Shown here: one piece after another, positions 35,381 through 44,047 of the stretch
Layout of the letters: each line of letters begins with the position of its first letter
Position numbering within the stretch: the first letter of the stretch is position 1
From: Streptomyces sp. NBC_00239
Lineage (GTDB): Bacteria; Actinomycetota; Actinomycetes; Streptomycetales; Streptomycetaceae
Length of the DNA stretch: 64,000 nucleotides
Assembly: GCF_036194065.1 (NCBI RefSeq)
Contig: NZ_CP108095.1
Location: 7,006,001 to 7,070,000 of the forward strand
Direction of reading: 5' to 3'
Position numbers and translations under genes: made by a program
The notes under the pieces: generated by a model
Database searches by the model: none
The model's input: the letters and a program-made list of their open reading frames with translations, nothing else
What the model was told of the DNA's origin: nothing

Positions 35381-37030
35381 GTGATACGCACAGCGGTGCT
35401 CGGTGGAGCCGGCACTCTGATAGCGGGCACGCTCATCGCGGGAGCCGTCATCGCTCCGTCGGCCGCGGCCGACACCCAGAGCCAGACCACCTCCGAGGCC
35501 CGCGGCGCGGCCATCGCCGCCGCCCGGGCCGCCCGTACGGGCATCGCCTGGAAGGACTGTCCCGCCGACTGGGGCTTCGAAGCCCCCATCAAGTGCGGCT
35601 GGGTGAAGGTTCCGCTCGACTACGCGAAGCCGTACGGCAAGCAGATCGAGATCGCCGTGGACCGCATCGGCAACACCGGCACCAAGGCCGACCGCCAGGG
35701 CGCCCTCGTCTACAACCCGGGCGGCCCGGGTGGCTCCGGCATGCGCTTCCCGCGCCGGGTCACCACCAAGAACCCGCTGTGGACCAACGTGTCGAAGGCC
35801 TACGACTTCGTCGGCTTCGACCCGCGCGGTGTGGGCCACTCCGCACCGATCTCCTGCATCGACCCGCAGGAGTTCGTCAAGGCCCCCAAGATGGACCCGG
35901 TTCCGGACAGCGAGGCCGACAAGCGCAAGCAGCGCAAGCTCGCCGCCGCGTACGCCGACGGCTGCCAGAAGCGCAGCGCCGCCATGCTGCCGCACATGAC
36001 CACGCCGAACACGGTGCGCGACCTCGACGTCATCCGCGCCGCCCTCGGCGAGAAGAAGCTGAACTTCCTCGGCGTCTCCTACGGCACCTACATCGGCGCC
36101 GTCTACGCGGAGCTGTACCCGACCCACGTCCGCCGCATGATCGTGGACAGCGTGGTCGGCCCCTCGCGCGAGAACATCTGGTACGAGGCCAACCTCGAGC
36201 AGGACGTCGCCTTCCAGATGCGCTGGAACGACTGGAAGAAGTGGGTCGCCAAGAACGACGCCACCTTCCACATCGGCAACACCGCCGCCAAGGTCGAGGC
36301 CCAGTGGCTCAAGCTGCGCGCCACTGCCAAGAAGAACCCCCTCGGCGGCAAGGTCGGTCCGGCCGAGCTGATCAGCTTCTTCCAGAGCGCCCCGTACTAC
36401 GACTCCGCCTGGGTGCCCACCGCCCAGGTCTGGAGCGACTACCTGGGCGGCAACACCCAGGCGCTGGTCGACGCGGCCGCCCCGGACATGACGGACATCG
36501 CGGGCAACATCGCCTCCGAGAACGGCAACGCCGTCTACACGGCCGTCGAGTGCGCGGACGCCAAGTGGCCCACCAGCTGGAAGAAGTGGGACCGCGACAA
36601 CACCAAGCTGCACAAGGACTACCCGTTCATGACCTGGGCGAACGCCTGGATGAACCTGCCGTGTGCGACCTGGAAGTCCAAGCAGCACAACCCGGTCGAG
36701 GTCAGCGTCAAGAGCAAGCTGGCGCCGGTCCTGATCGTCCAGGCCACCCGTGACGCCGCCACCCCGTACGCCGGCGCCGTCGACCTGCACAAGCGCCTGG
36801 CCGGCTCGCGTCTGATCACCGAGAAGGGCGCCGGCTCGCACGGCGTCACCGGTCTGGTCAACCCGTGCATCAACACCCGGGTCGACACCTACCTGCTCAC
36901 CGGCAAGGTCGACGCCAAGGACGTGGTCTGCGCCCCGCACGCCACCCCGGTCCCGACCTCGGCGGCCAAGGCCCGCGCGCAGGTCAACGCCCACGCGGCC
37001 TCGGACCTGCCGGCCCTGCCGCAGCGGTAG
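35381..37030 (+). CDS. Secreted tripeptidyl-aminopeptidase-like alpha/beta hydrolase
   Basis: 549 residues of the S33/TAP family. A Sec signal (MIRTAVLGGAGTLIAGTLIA..., cleavage near SAAAD) precedes the hydrolase core. Visible are the oxyanion region YNPGGPGGSGMRF, the Ser elbow FLGVSYGTYIGAVYAE, the acid in LIVQATRDAATPY and the His in GAGSHGVTG; the C-terminal TAP-like domain holds the last two. Streptomyces homologues cut tripeptides from extracellular proteins. The GTG at 35381 has AGGGGGA seven bases upstream, much better than the ATG at 35360. It appears monocistronic, 158 bp after ureD. Confidence 0.92.
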   Translation: MIRTAVLGGAGTLIAGTLIAGAVIAPSAAADTQSQTTSEARGAAIAAARAARTGIAWKDCPADWGFEAPIKCGWVKVPLDYAKPYGKQIEIAVDRIGNTGTKADRQGALVYNPGGPGGSGMRFPRRVTTKNPLWTNVSKAYDFVGFDPRGVGHSAPISCIDPQEFVKAPKMDPVPDSEADKRKQRKLAAAYADGCQKRSAAMLPHMTTPNTVRDLDVIRAALGEKKLNFLGVSYGTYIGAVYAELYPTHVRRMIVDSVVGPSRENIWYEANLEQDVAFQMRWNDWKKWVAKNDATFHIGNTAAKVEAQWLKLRATAKKNPLGGKVGPAELISFFQSAPYYDSAWVPTAQVWSDYLGGNTQALVDAAAPDMTDIAGNIASENGNAVYTAVECADAKWPTSWKKWDRDNTKLHKDYPFMTWANAWMNLPCATWKSKQHNPVEVSVKSKLAPVLIVQATRDAATPYAGAVDLHKRLAGSRLITEKGAGSHGVTGLVNPCINTRVDTYLLTGKVDAKDVVCAPHATPVPTSAAKARAQVNAHAASDLPALPQR

Positions 37031-37094
37031 TCCGCGAAGCACCACCGAAGTGACGTCCTCACGGAAGTGACGACTTCACCGAAGTGACCACGGA

Positions 37095-37125
37095 GAAGGC
37101 TCAGCGCGACCTGCGCTGGGCCTTC
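37095..37125. terminator. Bidirectional terminator overlapping the plsC 3' end
   Basis: 13-bp arms (GAAGGCTCAGCGC / GCGCTGGGCCTTC, one G-T wobble) with a 5-nt loop lie between two convergent genes. Three GAAGTGAC direct repeats precede it (37048-37088). Confidence 0.75.
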
Positions 37126-37817
37126 TTCGCTTCCGCCGCGGCCTGCTCCTCGGCTTTGACCTCCGCCGCGTACCGGTCCACGTACTCCTGGCCGGACAGC
37201 CCGAGGATCGCGTACACGATCTCGTCGGTGACCGCCCGCAGCACCGCCTTCTCGCCCTCCAGACCCGCGTACCGGGAGAAGTCCAGCGGCTCCCCGAAAC
37301 GGATCGTGACCCGCTTGAGCCGCGGGACCACCTGGCCCGGCGGCTGGATCTCGAAGGTGCCCACCATCGCGCACGGGATCACCGGCACCCCGGCCTGCAG
37401 GGCCATCGCCGCGACCCCGACCTTCCCCTTGTACAGCCGGCCGTCGTGGGAGCGGGTGCCCTCGGGGTAGATCCCGAGCAGCTCACCCTTGGCGAGCACG
37501 CCCAGCCCCTCGCGGATCGCGGCCTGACCGGCTGCCTTGCCGCTGCGGTCCACGGGGATCTGCCCCGCGCTGCGGAAGAACGCCGCCGTGAGCCGCCCCT
37601 TGAGGCCCGGGCCCGTGAAGTACTCGGCCTTCGCCAGGAAGGTGATCCGCCGCTTGAGGATCGCGGGCATCAGGAAGTGGTCGGAGAACGACAGGTGGTT
37701 GCCCGCGACGATCGCGGGCCCCTCCGCCGGGATGTGTTCCAGCCCCTCGATCCGCGGCCGGAACAGAAGCCGCAGCAGCGGCCCCAGAAGCACGTGCTTG
37801 AGCAGGTGGTAGAACAC
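37101..37817 (-). CDS. 1-acyl-glycerol-3-phosphate acyltransferase (PlsC-like)
   Basis: 238 residues. The acyltransferase boxes are NHLSFSDHF (H41-x4-D46) and YPEGTRSHDG (block III), followed by VPVIPCAMVGTFE (block IV). It likely makes phosphatidic acid or acylates a related lysolipid at the membrane. The first 20 residues form a hydrophobic/basic anchor. The GTG at 37817 has AAGGGG seven bases upstream. The tail is Ala/Glu/Lys-rich and partly built by the terminator DNA. Confidence 0.9.
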   Translation of the reverse strand: MFYHLLKHVLLGPLLRLLFRPRIEGLEHIPAEGPAIVAGNHLSFSDHFLMPAILKRRITFLAKAEYFTGPGLKGRLTAAFFRSAGQIPVDRSGKAAGQAAIREGLGVLAKGELLGIYPEGTRSHDGRLYKGKVGVAAMALQAGVPVIPCAMVGTFEIQPPGQVVPRLKRVTIRFGEPLDFSRYAGLEGEKAVLRAVTDEIVYAILGLSGQEYVDRYAAEVKAEEQAAAEAKKAQRRSR

Positions 37818-37906
37818 GGGCAGACCCCTTCGTCGCCGCCGGACGCTCGTAGATTTTGACAGCTCACGCCGCCGCGCGTACGGGAGAGGGCGAGGACGGG
37901 GACTTT

Positions 37907-38065
37907 TCAGTTGCTGCGGGAGGCCGCCATGCCGGCGGTCAGCAGGCCCAGGACGACCCAGCCGAACCACAGCCAGCCGTTGGAGCCGAGCACGACGGAG
38001 TAGGCGGAGACCACCACGAGACCGCCGAGGGTCAGACCGGCCATCGTCTTCACAGATCCGGGCAT
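37907..38065 (-). CDS. Small two-helix membrane protein (52 aa)
   Basis: MPGSVKTMAGLTLGG begins a 52-residue protein with two hydrophobic segments (about 7-26 and 30-47) and a polar end (ASRSN). A strong ribosome site (AAGGGGA, seven bases upstream of the ATG) supports translation. It lies between CtaG and PlsC on the same strand. Function unknown; it could be a small subunit or modulator of a membrane enzyme. Confidence 0.72.
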   Translation of the reverse strand: MPGSVKTMAGLTLGGLVVVSAYSVVLGSNGWLWFGWVVLGLLTAGMAASRSN

Positions 38066-38214
38066 GCGCGCGTCCCCTTCTCCCGGCAGTCCGGGGGGTA
38101 CCGCTCGGCCCGGACGGCGATCAGGTGGCCATCGTCGCTCCAAAGGCGGCCGCGGCGCTACTCTCCGCGCCGCGGCCCTGCCCGGCGGGGCCGACGGGAC
38201 CGGAGCCGACCGGG

Positions 38215-39171
38215 CTACCTGCTGCCGGTGCGGAGCGAGGCCAGGTACGCGTTGTAGGCCTCCAGCTCCTTGTCGCCGTCCCGGTCCGCGGCCCGGTCGG
38301 CACGCTTCGCGATGCGCTGCTCCGAGTGGTACCACTGGAAGATCAGGGCGATCAGCACCAGCACCGAGGGGATCTCGCTGAACGCCCAGGCGATCCCGCC
38401 GGCCCACTGCTGGTCGTCGAGCGGGTCGATGCCGAGCGAGCCGGGCGGATTCGCGTACGTGCCGATCATCGGCTCGGTGGCCATCATCAGCGCGATGCCG
38501 AAGAAGGCGTGGAAGGGCATGCCCGCGAACAGCTCCAGCATCCGCATCACGTAGCCGGGGCGGTGCGGTCCCGGGTCCACGCCCATGATCGGCCAGAAGA
38601 AGATCAGCCCGACCGCGAGGAAGTGCACCATCATCGAGATGTGCCCGGCCTTGCTGCCCATCAGGGTGTCGAACAGCGGCGTGAAGTACAGGGCGTACAG
38701 GCTCGCGATGAACATCGGGATCGTGAACGCCGGGTGCGTGACCACCCGCATGTAGCGGCTGTGCAGGAACATCAGCAGCACCTCGCGCGGCCCCTTGCGG
38801 CCCCGCCCGGCGGGCGGCAGGGCCCGCAGCGCCAGCGTCATCGGCGCGCCGAGCAGCAGCAGGATGGGGGAGAGCATGCTGATCACCATGTGCTGGACCA
38901 TGTGCACGCTGAACATGACCATGCCGTAGTCGTTCAGCTTGGTGCACATCACCAGGGCCACGCTCAGCACACCCGCGGTCCAGGCGGTCGTACGGCCCCA
39001 CGACCACGCGTCGCCGCGGCGGCGCAGCCGGACCACGCCCCAGCCGTACAGCGCCAGCCCGAGCAGGCACCCGATCAGGAAGAACGCGTCGGGCGAGAAC
39101 TCCAGGCCCCGCCCCAGCGTGAACGGCGGCAGGTCCATGTTCATGTCCATGCCGTGCCCGCTGTGATCCAT
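38215..39171 (-). CDS. ctaG: Cytochrome c oxidase assembly protein (CtaG/caa3 type)
   Basis: 318 residues with about seven membrane helices. The family pattern is visible: MVQHMVISMLSPILLLLGAPMTLALRAL, MIHFLAVGLIFFWPIMGVDP-like sequence and HAFFGIALMM. The His/Met-rich N-terminus (MDHSGHGMDMNMDLPP) could bind copper, consistent with a role in copper delivery to the oxidase. The ATG at 39171 has GGGAG seven bases upstream. It is followed on the same strand by the 52-residue membrane protein. Confidence 0.88.
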   Translation of the reverse strand: MDHSGHGMDMNMDLPPFTLGRGLEFSPDAFFLIGCLLGLALYGWGVVRLRRRGDAWSWGRTTAWTAGVLSVALVMCTKLNDYGMVMFSVHMVQHMVISMLSPILLLLGAPMTLALRALPPAGRGRKGPREVLLMFLHSRYMRVVTHPAFTIPMFIASLYALYFTPLFDTLMGSKAGHISMMVHFLAVGLIFFWPIMGVDPGPHRPGYVMRMLELFAGMPFHAFFGIALMMATEPMIGTYANPPGSLGIDPLDDQQWAGGIAWAFSEIPSVLVLIALIFQWYHSEQRIAKRADRAADRDGDKELEAYNAYLASLRTGSR

Positions 39172-39211
39172 GTGCCTACTCCCTTGACCGTGGTGCCCCA
39201 CCACAGTAGTG

Positions 39212-39243
39212 CCGCCCCCGGTCGCGACTGCGGCCGGGGGCGG
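39212..39243 (-). terminator. Terminator after pfkA
   Basis: CCGCCCCCGG / CCGGGGGCGG arms with a 12-nt loop, 19 bp downstream of the pfkA stop and upstream of ctaG on the minus strand. Confidence 0.75.
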
Positions 39244-39262
39244 TACAAGAGAGGGGGAAAGA

Positions 39263-40288
39263 TCACAAAACGTTCTGCGCCTCGTCGTAGCGCTCGGCGG
39301 GCACCGTCTTGAGGGTCTCGACCGCGCTCGACAGCGGCACCATCGCGATGTCGGTGCCGCGCAGCGCGGTCATCATCCCGAACTCGCCGCGGTGCGCAGC
39401 CTCCACCGCGTGCCAGCCGAAGCGGGTGGCGAGCACCCGGTCGTACGCGGTCGGGGTGCCGCCGCGCTGGACGTGGCCGAGGATGACCGGGCGGGCCTCC
39501 TTGCCCAGGCGGCGCTCCAGTTCGACGGCGAGCAGGTTGCCGATGCCGGCGAACCGCTCGTGGCCGTAGATGTCCTTGCCGCCGTCCTGGAACTCCATCG
39601 AGCCCTCGCGCGGCTTGGCGCCCTCGGCCACCACCACGATCGCGAACCGCTTGCCGGCCGAGAAGCGCTCGCCGACGATGCCGGTCAGCTCCTCGATGTC
39701 GAACGGACGCTCCGGGACCACGATCGCGTGCGCGCCGGCCGCCATGCCCGAGTGCAGCGCGATCCAGCCGGTGTGCCGGCCCATCACCTCGACCACCATG
39801 ACCCGCTGGTGCGACTCGGCGGTCGTCTTCAGCCGGTCCAGCGCCTCGGTGGCCACGCCCACGGCGGTGTCGAAGCCGAAGGTGACGTCCGTCGAGGCGA
39901 TGTCGTTGTCGATGGTCTTCGGCACGCCCACGATCGGCAGGCCGGCCTCGGACAGCAGGTTCGCGGCCTTCAGGGTGCCTTCGCCGCCGATCGGGATGAT
40001 CGCGTCCAGGCCCAGCTCGGCGACGTGTCCGCGGGCCCGCTCCACACCGTCGCGCAGATGGGCCGGCTGGACCCGCGAGGAGCCGAGGATGGTGCCGCCG
40101 CGGGCCAGGATGCCGGCCACCGCGTCGAGGTCGAGCTTGCGGTAGTCGCACTCCAGCAGGCCCTTCCAGCCGTCCTGGAATCCGATCACCTCGTCGCCGT
40201 GGTCGACGACGGCGCGGTGCACGACGGAACGGATGACGGCATTGAGGCCGGGGCAGTCGCCTCCGGAAGTGAGCACACCAATGCGCAT
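39263..40288 (-). CDS. pfkA: ATP-dependent 6-phosphofructokinase
   Basis: 341 residues, the Streptomyces length. It phosphorylates fructose 6-phosphate in glycolysis. Motifs are GVLTSGGDCPGLNAVIR, IPIGGEGTLKAA (Gly after GGE, the ATP-type residue), GVPKTIDNDI (substrate site; Lys here is shared with PPi enzymes), VEVMGRHTGWIAL and LGHVQRGGTPTAYDR. The ATG at 40288 has AAAGG at a loose distance. Streptomyces carry several pfkA paralogues and I do not say which this is. Confidence 0.95.
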   Translation of the reverse strand: MRIGVLTSGGDCPGLNAVIRSVVHRAVVDHGDEVIGFQDGWKGLLECDYRKLDLDAVAGILARGGTILGSSRVQPAHLRDGVERARGHVAELGLDAIIPIGGEGTLKAANLLSEAGLPIVGVPKTIDNDIASTDVTFGFDTAVGVATEALDRLKTTAESHQRVMVVEVMGRHTGWIALHSGMAAGAHAIVVPERPFDIEELTGIVGERFSAGKRFAIVVVAEGAKPREGSMEFQDGGKDIYGHERFAGIGNLLAVELERRLGKEARPVILGHVQRGGTPTAYDRVLATRFGWHAVEAAHRGEFGMMTALRGTDIAMVPLSSAVETLKTVPAERYDEAQNVL

Positions 40289-40476
40289 GGCAGGAAGACC
40301 TTTGCAACGTGGGCCGACGACCGGACCACGTCGTCCGGTTGGAACTGACGCCAGCCTACAAGCGCCCGGGGTGTGGACTGAACCATCCTCCACATGCTGG
40401 TCACATCGGTTGTGCGAACGCTCAATCCGGCGTTCGGGGCTCATCTGAGCAACACGAAAGGCCGTGGCGAAACGCC

Positions 40477-40509
40477 GCCGGCCCGGACCTGGGGCAGGTC
40501 CGGGCCGGC
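40477..40509 (-). terminator. Terminator after gatD
   Basis: Perfect 14-bp arms GCCGGCCCGGACCT / AGGTCCGGGCCGGC with a GGGGC loop, 15 bp past the gatD stop. Confidence 0.8.
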
Positions 40510-40524
40510 GCCGTTCGTGCGTCC

Positions 40525-41253
40525 TCAGGCGGGCTGCGTGGCCGCCGCGATGCGCTCGTTGCGCAGCGCCTCGTACCAGCGGTCGTCGACCGGCGGCAGC
40601 GCGTTCACGTCGAGGGCCAGCTTCAGCAGCAGGTCCGCGATCTGCGGGTTGCGGGCCATCACGGGACCGTGCATGTACGTGCCGAACACGGTCTCGTTGT
40701 ACGCGCCTTCGGTGCCGTCGCCGGTACCGTTGCCGCGGCCCAGCCGGACCCGGGCGAAGGGCTTCGCCGTCGGACCGAGCTGGGTGACGCCCTGGTGGTT
40801 CTCGAAGCCGGTCAGCTGCGGCAGGCCGAGCCGCGGGTCGATGTCCGCGAGGACGTCGCCGACGCAGCGCTCACCGGTGCCGCGCACGGTCTCGACGTCG
40901 AGCAGGCCCAGGCCCGGCTCGCGCTCGCCCAGGTCGTTGATGAAGGCGTTGCCGAGGATCTGGTAGCCGGCGCACACCGAGAAGACGATCGCCCCGTTGG
41001 ACACCGCCCGCTCCAGGCCGCCGTCCCGGCGCAGCCGCTCCGCGGCCAGCCGCTGCGGCCGGTCCTCGCCGCCGCCGATCAGGTAGATGTCGCCCGAGGT
41101 GGGGATCGGCTGGTCGCTGCGCACGTCCACGCGCTGCACGTCCAGTCCGCGCTGGCGGGCCCGGCGCTCGACGACGAGGGCGTTGCCCTGGTCTCCGTAC
41201 GTGCTCAGCAGGTCGGGGTAGACCCACACCAGACGCAGGCTGTTGTCGCTCAT
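40525..41253 (-). CDS. gatD: Lipid II isoglutaminyl synthase, glutaminase subunit
   Basis: 242 residues of the class I glutamine amidotransferase (CobB/CobQ-like) type. The nucleophile is C94 (FSVCAGYQILG) and the partner His is H195 (GTYMHGPVM). With MurT it supplies ammonia to convert D-Glu of the lipid II stem peptide into D-isoglutamine, needed for cross-linking in Gram-positives. It starts 24 bp after murT. Confidence 0.92.
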   Translation of the reverse strand: MSDNSLRLVWVYPDLLSTYGDQGNALVVERRARQRGLDVQRVDVRSDQPIPTSGDIYLIGGGEDRPQRLAAERLRRDGGLERAVSNGAIVFSVCAGYQILGNAFINDLGEREPGLGLLDVETVRGTGERCVGDVLADIDPRLGLPQLTGFENHQGVTQLGPTAKPFARVRLGRGNGTGDGTEGAYNETVFGTYMHGPVMARNPQIADLLLKLALDVNALPPVDDRWYEALRNERIAAATQPA

Positions 41254-41277
41254 TCGCTTTCGTCCTTCTCCGGTGGG

Positions 41278-42516
41278 TCAGTTGCCGACGCGGCGGCGCA
41301 CGTCCTGGAACGCCGTGTAGTTGGCGATCAGCTCGATCTGGCCGGGCGGGGCCAGCTGGACGGCCTCGTCCAGGGTCTCGCAGACCCGGAAGTCGAGGCC
41401 GGCGACCTCCAGGCGGACCGCGAGGTCGAGGCGGCGGTCGCCGATGACGAAGATCGGGTGACCGGCGAGGCGCGGGTAGTCCACGTCCCACAGCCAGGAG
41501 GTGTCGGTGCCGTCCGCGCCGCGGGCGTTCACCGAAAGGATCACGGGCGCCGGCGGCGGGTCGATGAGGGAAAACGTTTCGAGCCAGCCCGCCGGGTTCT
41601 TCGCCAGCAGCAGCCGCAGCTCGCGGCCCTGGAAGTTCACGACGTCGTAGCGGCCCGCGACGGCCTGCACCTGGTACATGCGCTCCAGGGCGACCTGTGG
41701 CGGCACGCCGAAGACCGCGGCGACGGCGGCCGAGGTGGCGGCGTTCGCCTTGTTGGCGCGGCCGGGCAGCTGGAGGTGGATCGGCCAGGCCGAACCGTGC
41801 GGGTCGAGCACGTGGTCGCCGCTGAGCACCCAGCTCGGCGTCGGGCGGCGGAAGCCGCACTCGCCGCAGAACCAGTCGTCGCCGGGGCGCTGCATGACGC
41901 CGCCGCACGACGGGCAGGACCAGGCGTCGTCCTTCCACTCCTGGCCGGCCGCGACCCACACGACGTTCTGCGAGGAGGACGCCGACCACACGATCAGCGG
42001 GTCGTCGCAGTTCGCGATGACCACGGCCTTGGAGCCGGCCAGGCCCTCGCGCCACTTCTCGGCGAGCATCCGGGTCTCGGCGGCGCGGTCCAGCTGGTCG
42101 CGCGACAGGTTCAGCAGCGCGATGACCTTCGGGGTCACGTCGCGGGCCACGCCCGCCAGGTACTTCTCGTCGACCTCGATCACGCCGTACTTGGCGTCCG
42201 AGCCGCCGGCGAGCGCCGAGGTGATGCCCGCGGGCATGTTCGCGCCGAGCGCGTTGGAGACCACGGGGCCGCTGGCCCGCAGCGCCTCCGCGATCAGGCG
42301 GGTCGTCGTGGTCTTGCCGTTGGTCGCGGAGACCAGGACGACGTCCAGGTGCTGCGCCAGCGCCCCCAGCAGATCGGGGTCGAGCTTGAGCGCGACCTTG
42401 CCCCCGATCACCGATCCGCTTCCGCGCCCTGCGGCCCGCGACACCGCCGCCGCGGCCTTGCCCGCCGTCACGGCCAGCTTGGCCCGCGGCGAAAGCGGCT
42501 CTGTGTTGCCTGCCAT
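41278..42516 (-). CDS. murT: Lipid II isoglutaminyl synthase, Mur-ligase subunit
   Basis: 412 residues. The Mur-ligase P-loop is SATNGKTTTTRL (63-74). VIEVDEKYL, LLNLSRDQLDR and a four-Cys zinc ribbon (C201, C204, C217, C220) inserted in the centre are the marks that separate MurT from other Mur ligases. A DUF1727 C-terminal domain follows. It activates lipid II D-Glu with ATP and uses ammonia from GatD. It is upstream of gatD in a two-gene operon and divergent from def. Confidence 0.94.
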   Translation of the reverse strand: MAGNTEPLSPRAKLAVTAGKAAAAVSRAAGRGSGSVIGGKVALKLDPDLLGALAQHLDVVLVSATNGKTTTTRLIAEALRASGPVVSNALGANMPAGITSALAGGSDAKYGVIEVDEKYLAGVARDVTPKVIALLNLSRDQLDRAAETRMLAEKWREGLAGSKAVVIANCDDPLIVWSASSSQNVVWVAAGQEWKDDAWSCPSCGGVMQRPGDDWFCGECGFRRPTPSWVLSGDHVLDPHGSAWPIHLQLPGRANKANAATSAAVAAVFGVPPQVALERMYQVQAVAGRYDVVNFQGRELRLLLAKNPAGWLETFSLIDPPPAPVILSVNARGADGTDTSWLWDVDYPRLAGHPIFVIGDRRLDLAVRLEVAGLDFRVCETLDEAVQLAPPGQIELIANYTAFQDVRRRVGN

Positions 42517-42625
42517 CGTCCCTGTTCCTCCTTGCGTCGGTCCGGCCCAGCCTATCCAGAACCCGCCAGGCCCCCGACCGCGGCGCCGCTGTGAGCCGCG
42601 GATCTCCTCATATATTCGCCCGACG

Positions 42626-42631
42626 TACCCT
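42626..42631 (+). promoter_or_regulatory. Possible leaderless -10 element for def
   Basis: TACCCT lies seven bases ahead of the def ATG, the spacing expected for a leaderless transcript, and no Shine-Dalgarno sequence is present. No convincing -35 is seen. Confidence 0.35.
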
Positions 42632-42638
42632 TACGCCC

Positions 42639-43175
42639 ATGCGACAGCGTCCCCTTCCCGGCAGCTCCGGTCTCGTCCGCACCATGACCCTGCTGGGCGA
42701 CCCGGTGCTCCGTTCCGCTTGTGCGGAGGTCACCGAATTCGGCCCCGGGCTCGCCCGGCTCGTCGAGGACATGTTCGCCACGATGTACGCGGCCGAGGGC
42801 GTGGGCCTGGCCGCGAACCAGATCGGCGTCGCACAGCGGGTGTTCGTCTACGACTGCCCCGACGACGAGGACGTCCGGCACGTCGGGCACATCGTGAACC
42901 CGCGGCTGGTCGAGGCGGACGGCATCGAGATCCTGGGCCCCGAGGGCTGCCTGTCGCTGCCGGGGCTGGAGGCGGGGACGGTCCGCCACGACCGCGCCGT
43001 GGTCGAGGGCGTGACCCTCGACAACTCCCCGGTGCGGATCACCGGTACGGGCTTCTTCGCGCGCTGCCTCCAGCACGAGTGCGACCACCTGGACGGCACG
43101 GTCTACGCGGACCGCGTCACCGGGCTGCGCGCCCGGCGGCTCCAGCGGCAGATCCGCAAGGCGGCCTGGAGCTGA
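42639..43175 (+). CDS. def: Peptide deformylase
   Basis: 178 residues with the three deformylase motifs: GVGLAANQIG (I), EGCLSLPG (II, C104) and QHECDHLDG (III, H146 and H150). It removes the N-formyl group from new proteins using Fe2+ at the Cys/His/His site. The ATG at 42639 lacks a ribosome site and may be leaderless. Streptomyces carry several def copies. It is divergent from murT. Confidence 0.95.
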   Translation: MRQRPLPGSSGLVRTMTLLGDPVLRSACAEVTEFGPGLARLVEDMFATMYAAEGVGLAANQIGVAQRVFVYDCPDDEDVRHVGHIVNPRLVEADGIEILGPEGCLSLPGLEAGTVRHDRAVVEGVTLDNSPVRITGTGFFARCLQHECDHLDGTVYADRVTGLRARRLQRQIRKAAWS

Positions 43176-43238
43176 GACGGGGCCGGCGGGTGTCCGGGCC
43201 GTCCCTTCCGGATCCGGCCCGACCCGGGCCGTCCCTTC

Positions 43239-43883
43239 CTAGAACCCCGGGCCGTCGGCCCGGTTGCCGGCCGTGGCGAGGCGGCCCCACAGCAGGTCGG
43301 TCAGCGCGGTGACCAGCTGCGCGCGGGCGCACGGGCGCTCGCCGAGCCACCAGTCGCCGGCCGCGTGCATCATGCCGACGATGCCGTGGCCCCACACCCT
43401 GGCCAGTTCCTCGCCGTCCGCGCCGAGGTCCACCCGCTCGGCGATCACCTTGGCCAGCTCCTCGCCGAGCCGCCGCAGCAGCGGGGCCGAGTGCAGGCCG
43501 ACGTCGAACCCGCGTTCCGCGGAGTGCGGGTCCTCGGCGGGGTGCATCAGGAAGCGGTACACCTGCGGGCGGGCCTCGATGGCCGCGAGGTAGGTGTCGA
43601 GGGTGGCCTCCACCCGGCGGCGCCGCTCGGCCGGGGCGTCGAGAGCGGCGCGCAGCGAGTCGAGCAGGGCGTCGGTGTGGCGGACGGCGAGGGCCTGGTA
43701 GAGGCCCGCCTTGTCGCCGAAGTGCCGGTAGAGGATCGGCTTGGTGATGCCGGCCTCGGCGGCGATCGCGTTCATGGAGGCCCGGGGGCCGTCCCGGAGG
43801 ACGACCCGGTCGGCGGCTTCGAGCAACTCCCGTCGCCGTCGATCGGCCGTGCCCTGCCGGCCGTCCTGCTGCGTGGTCTCCAT
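43239..43883 (-). CDS. TetR-family transcriptional regulator
   Basis: 214 residues. The N-terminal HTH is RRRELLEAADRVVLRDGPRASMNAIAAEAGITKPILYRHFGDKAGLYQAL. The C-terminal ligand domain starts LAVRHTDALLDSLR. It is divergent from an acyl-CoA dehydrogenase, so it probably represses that gene and senses an acyl-CoA. Two copies of a TACT-x-GGGTAAC pattern lie between them. The ATG at 43883 has GGAGAAG seven bases upstream. Confidence 0.9.
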   Translation of the reverse strand: METTQQDGRQGTADRRRRELLEAADRVVLRDGPRASMNAIAAEAGITKPILYRHFGDKAGLYQALAVRHTDALLDSLRAALDAPAERRRRVEATLDTYLAAIEARPQVYRFLMHPAEDPHSAERGFDVGLHSAPLLRRLGEELAKVIAERVDLGADGEELARVWGHGIVGMMHAAGDWWLGERPCARAQLVTALTDLLWGRLATAGNRADGPGF

Positions 43884-43970
43884 GACGTTTCTTCTCCCCG
43901 CCCGTGCGATTGCGTGACGCCCACGCAACGTAACACCCCGTGCCTCGGGGGGATCGGACCGGCCGCGGCG

Positions 43971-44030
43971 TTGACATTGGCTACTGGCGGGTAACAGACT
44001 GTGCTCCTTGCTGATGTTACTACGGGTAAC
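43971..44030. promoter_or_regulatory. Acyl-CoA dehydrogenase promoter with two TetR operator candidates
   Basis: TTGACA (43971-43976) is a perfect -35. GGCTACTGGCGGGTAAC (43979-43995) lies in the spacer, and GTTACTACGGGTAAC (44016-44030, GTTAC/GTAAC inverted repeat) lies 21 bp further on, so a bound repressor would block the start site. The two copies share TACT...GGGTAAC. Confidence 0.55.
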
Positions 44031-44047
44031 GCATTTTTGGAGGGGAC

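Noticed and set aside
40289..40440. Longer pfkA and ATG-less upstream extension
   Set aside because: The start at MRIGVLTSGG is conserved; upstream codons do not resemble the family.
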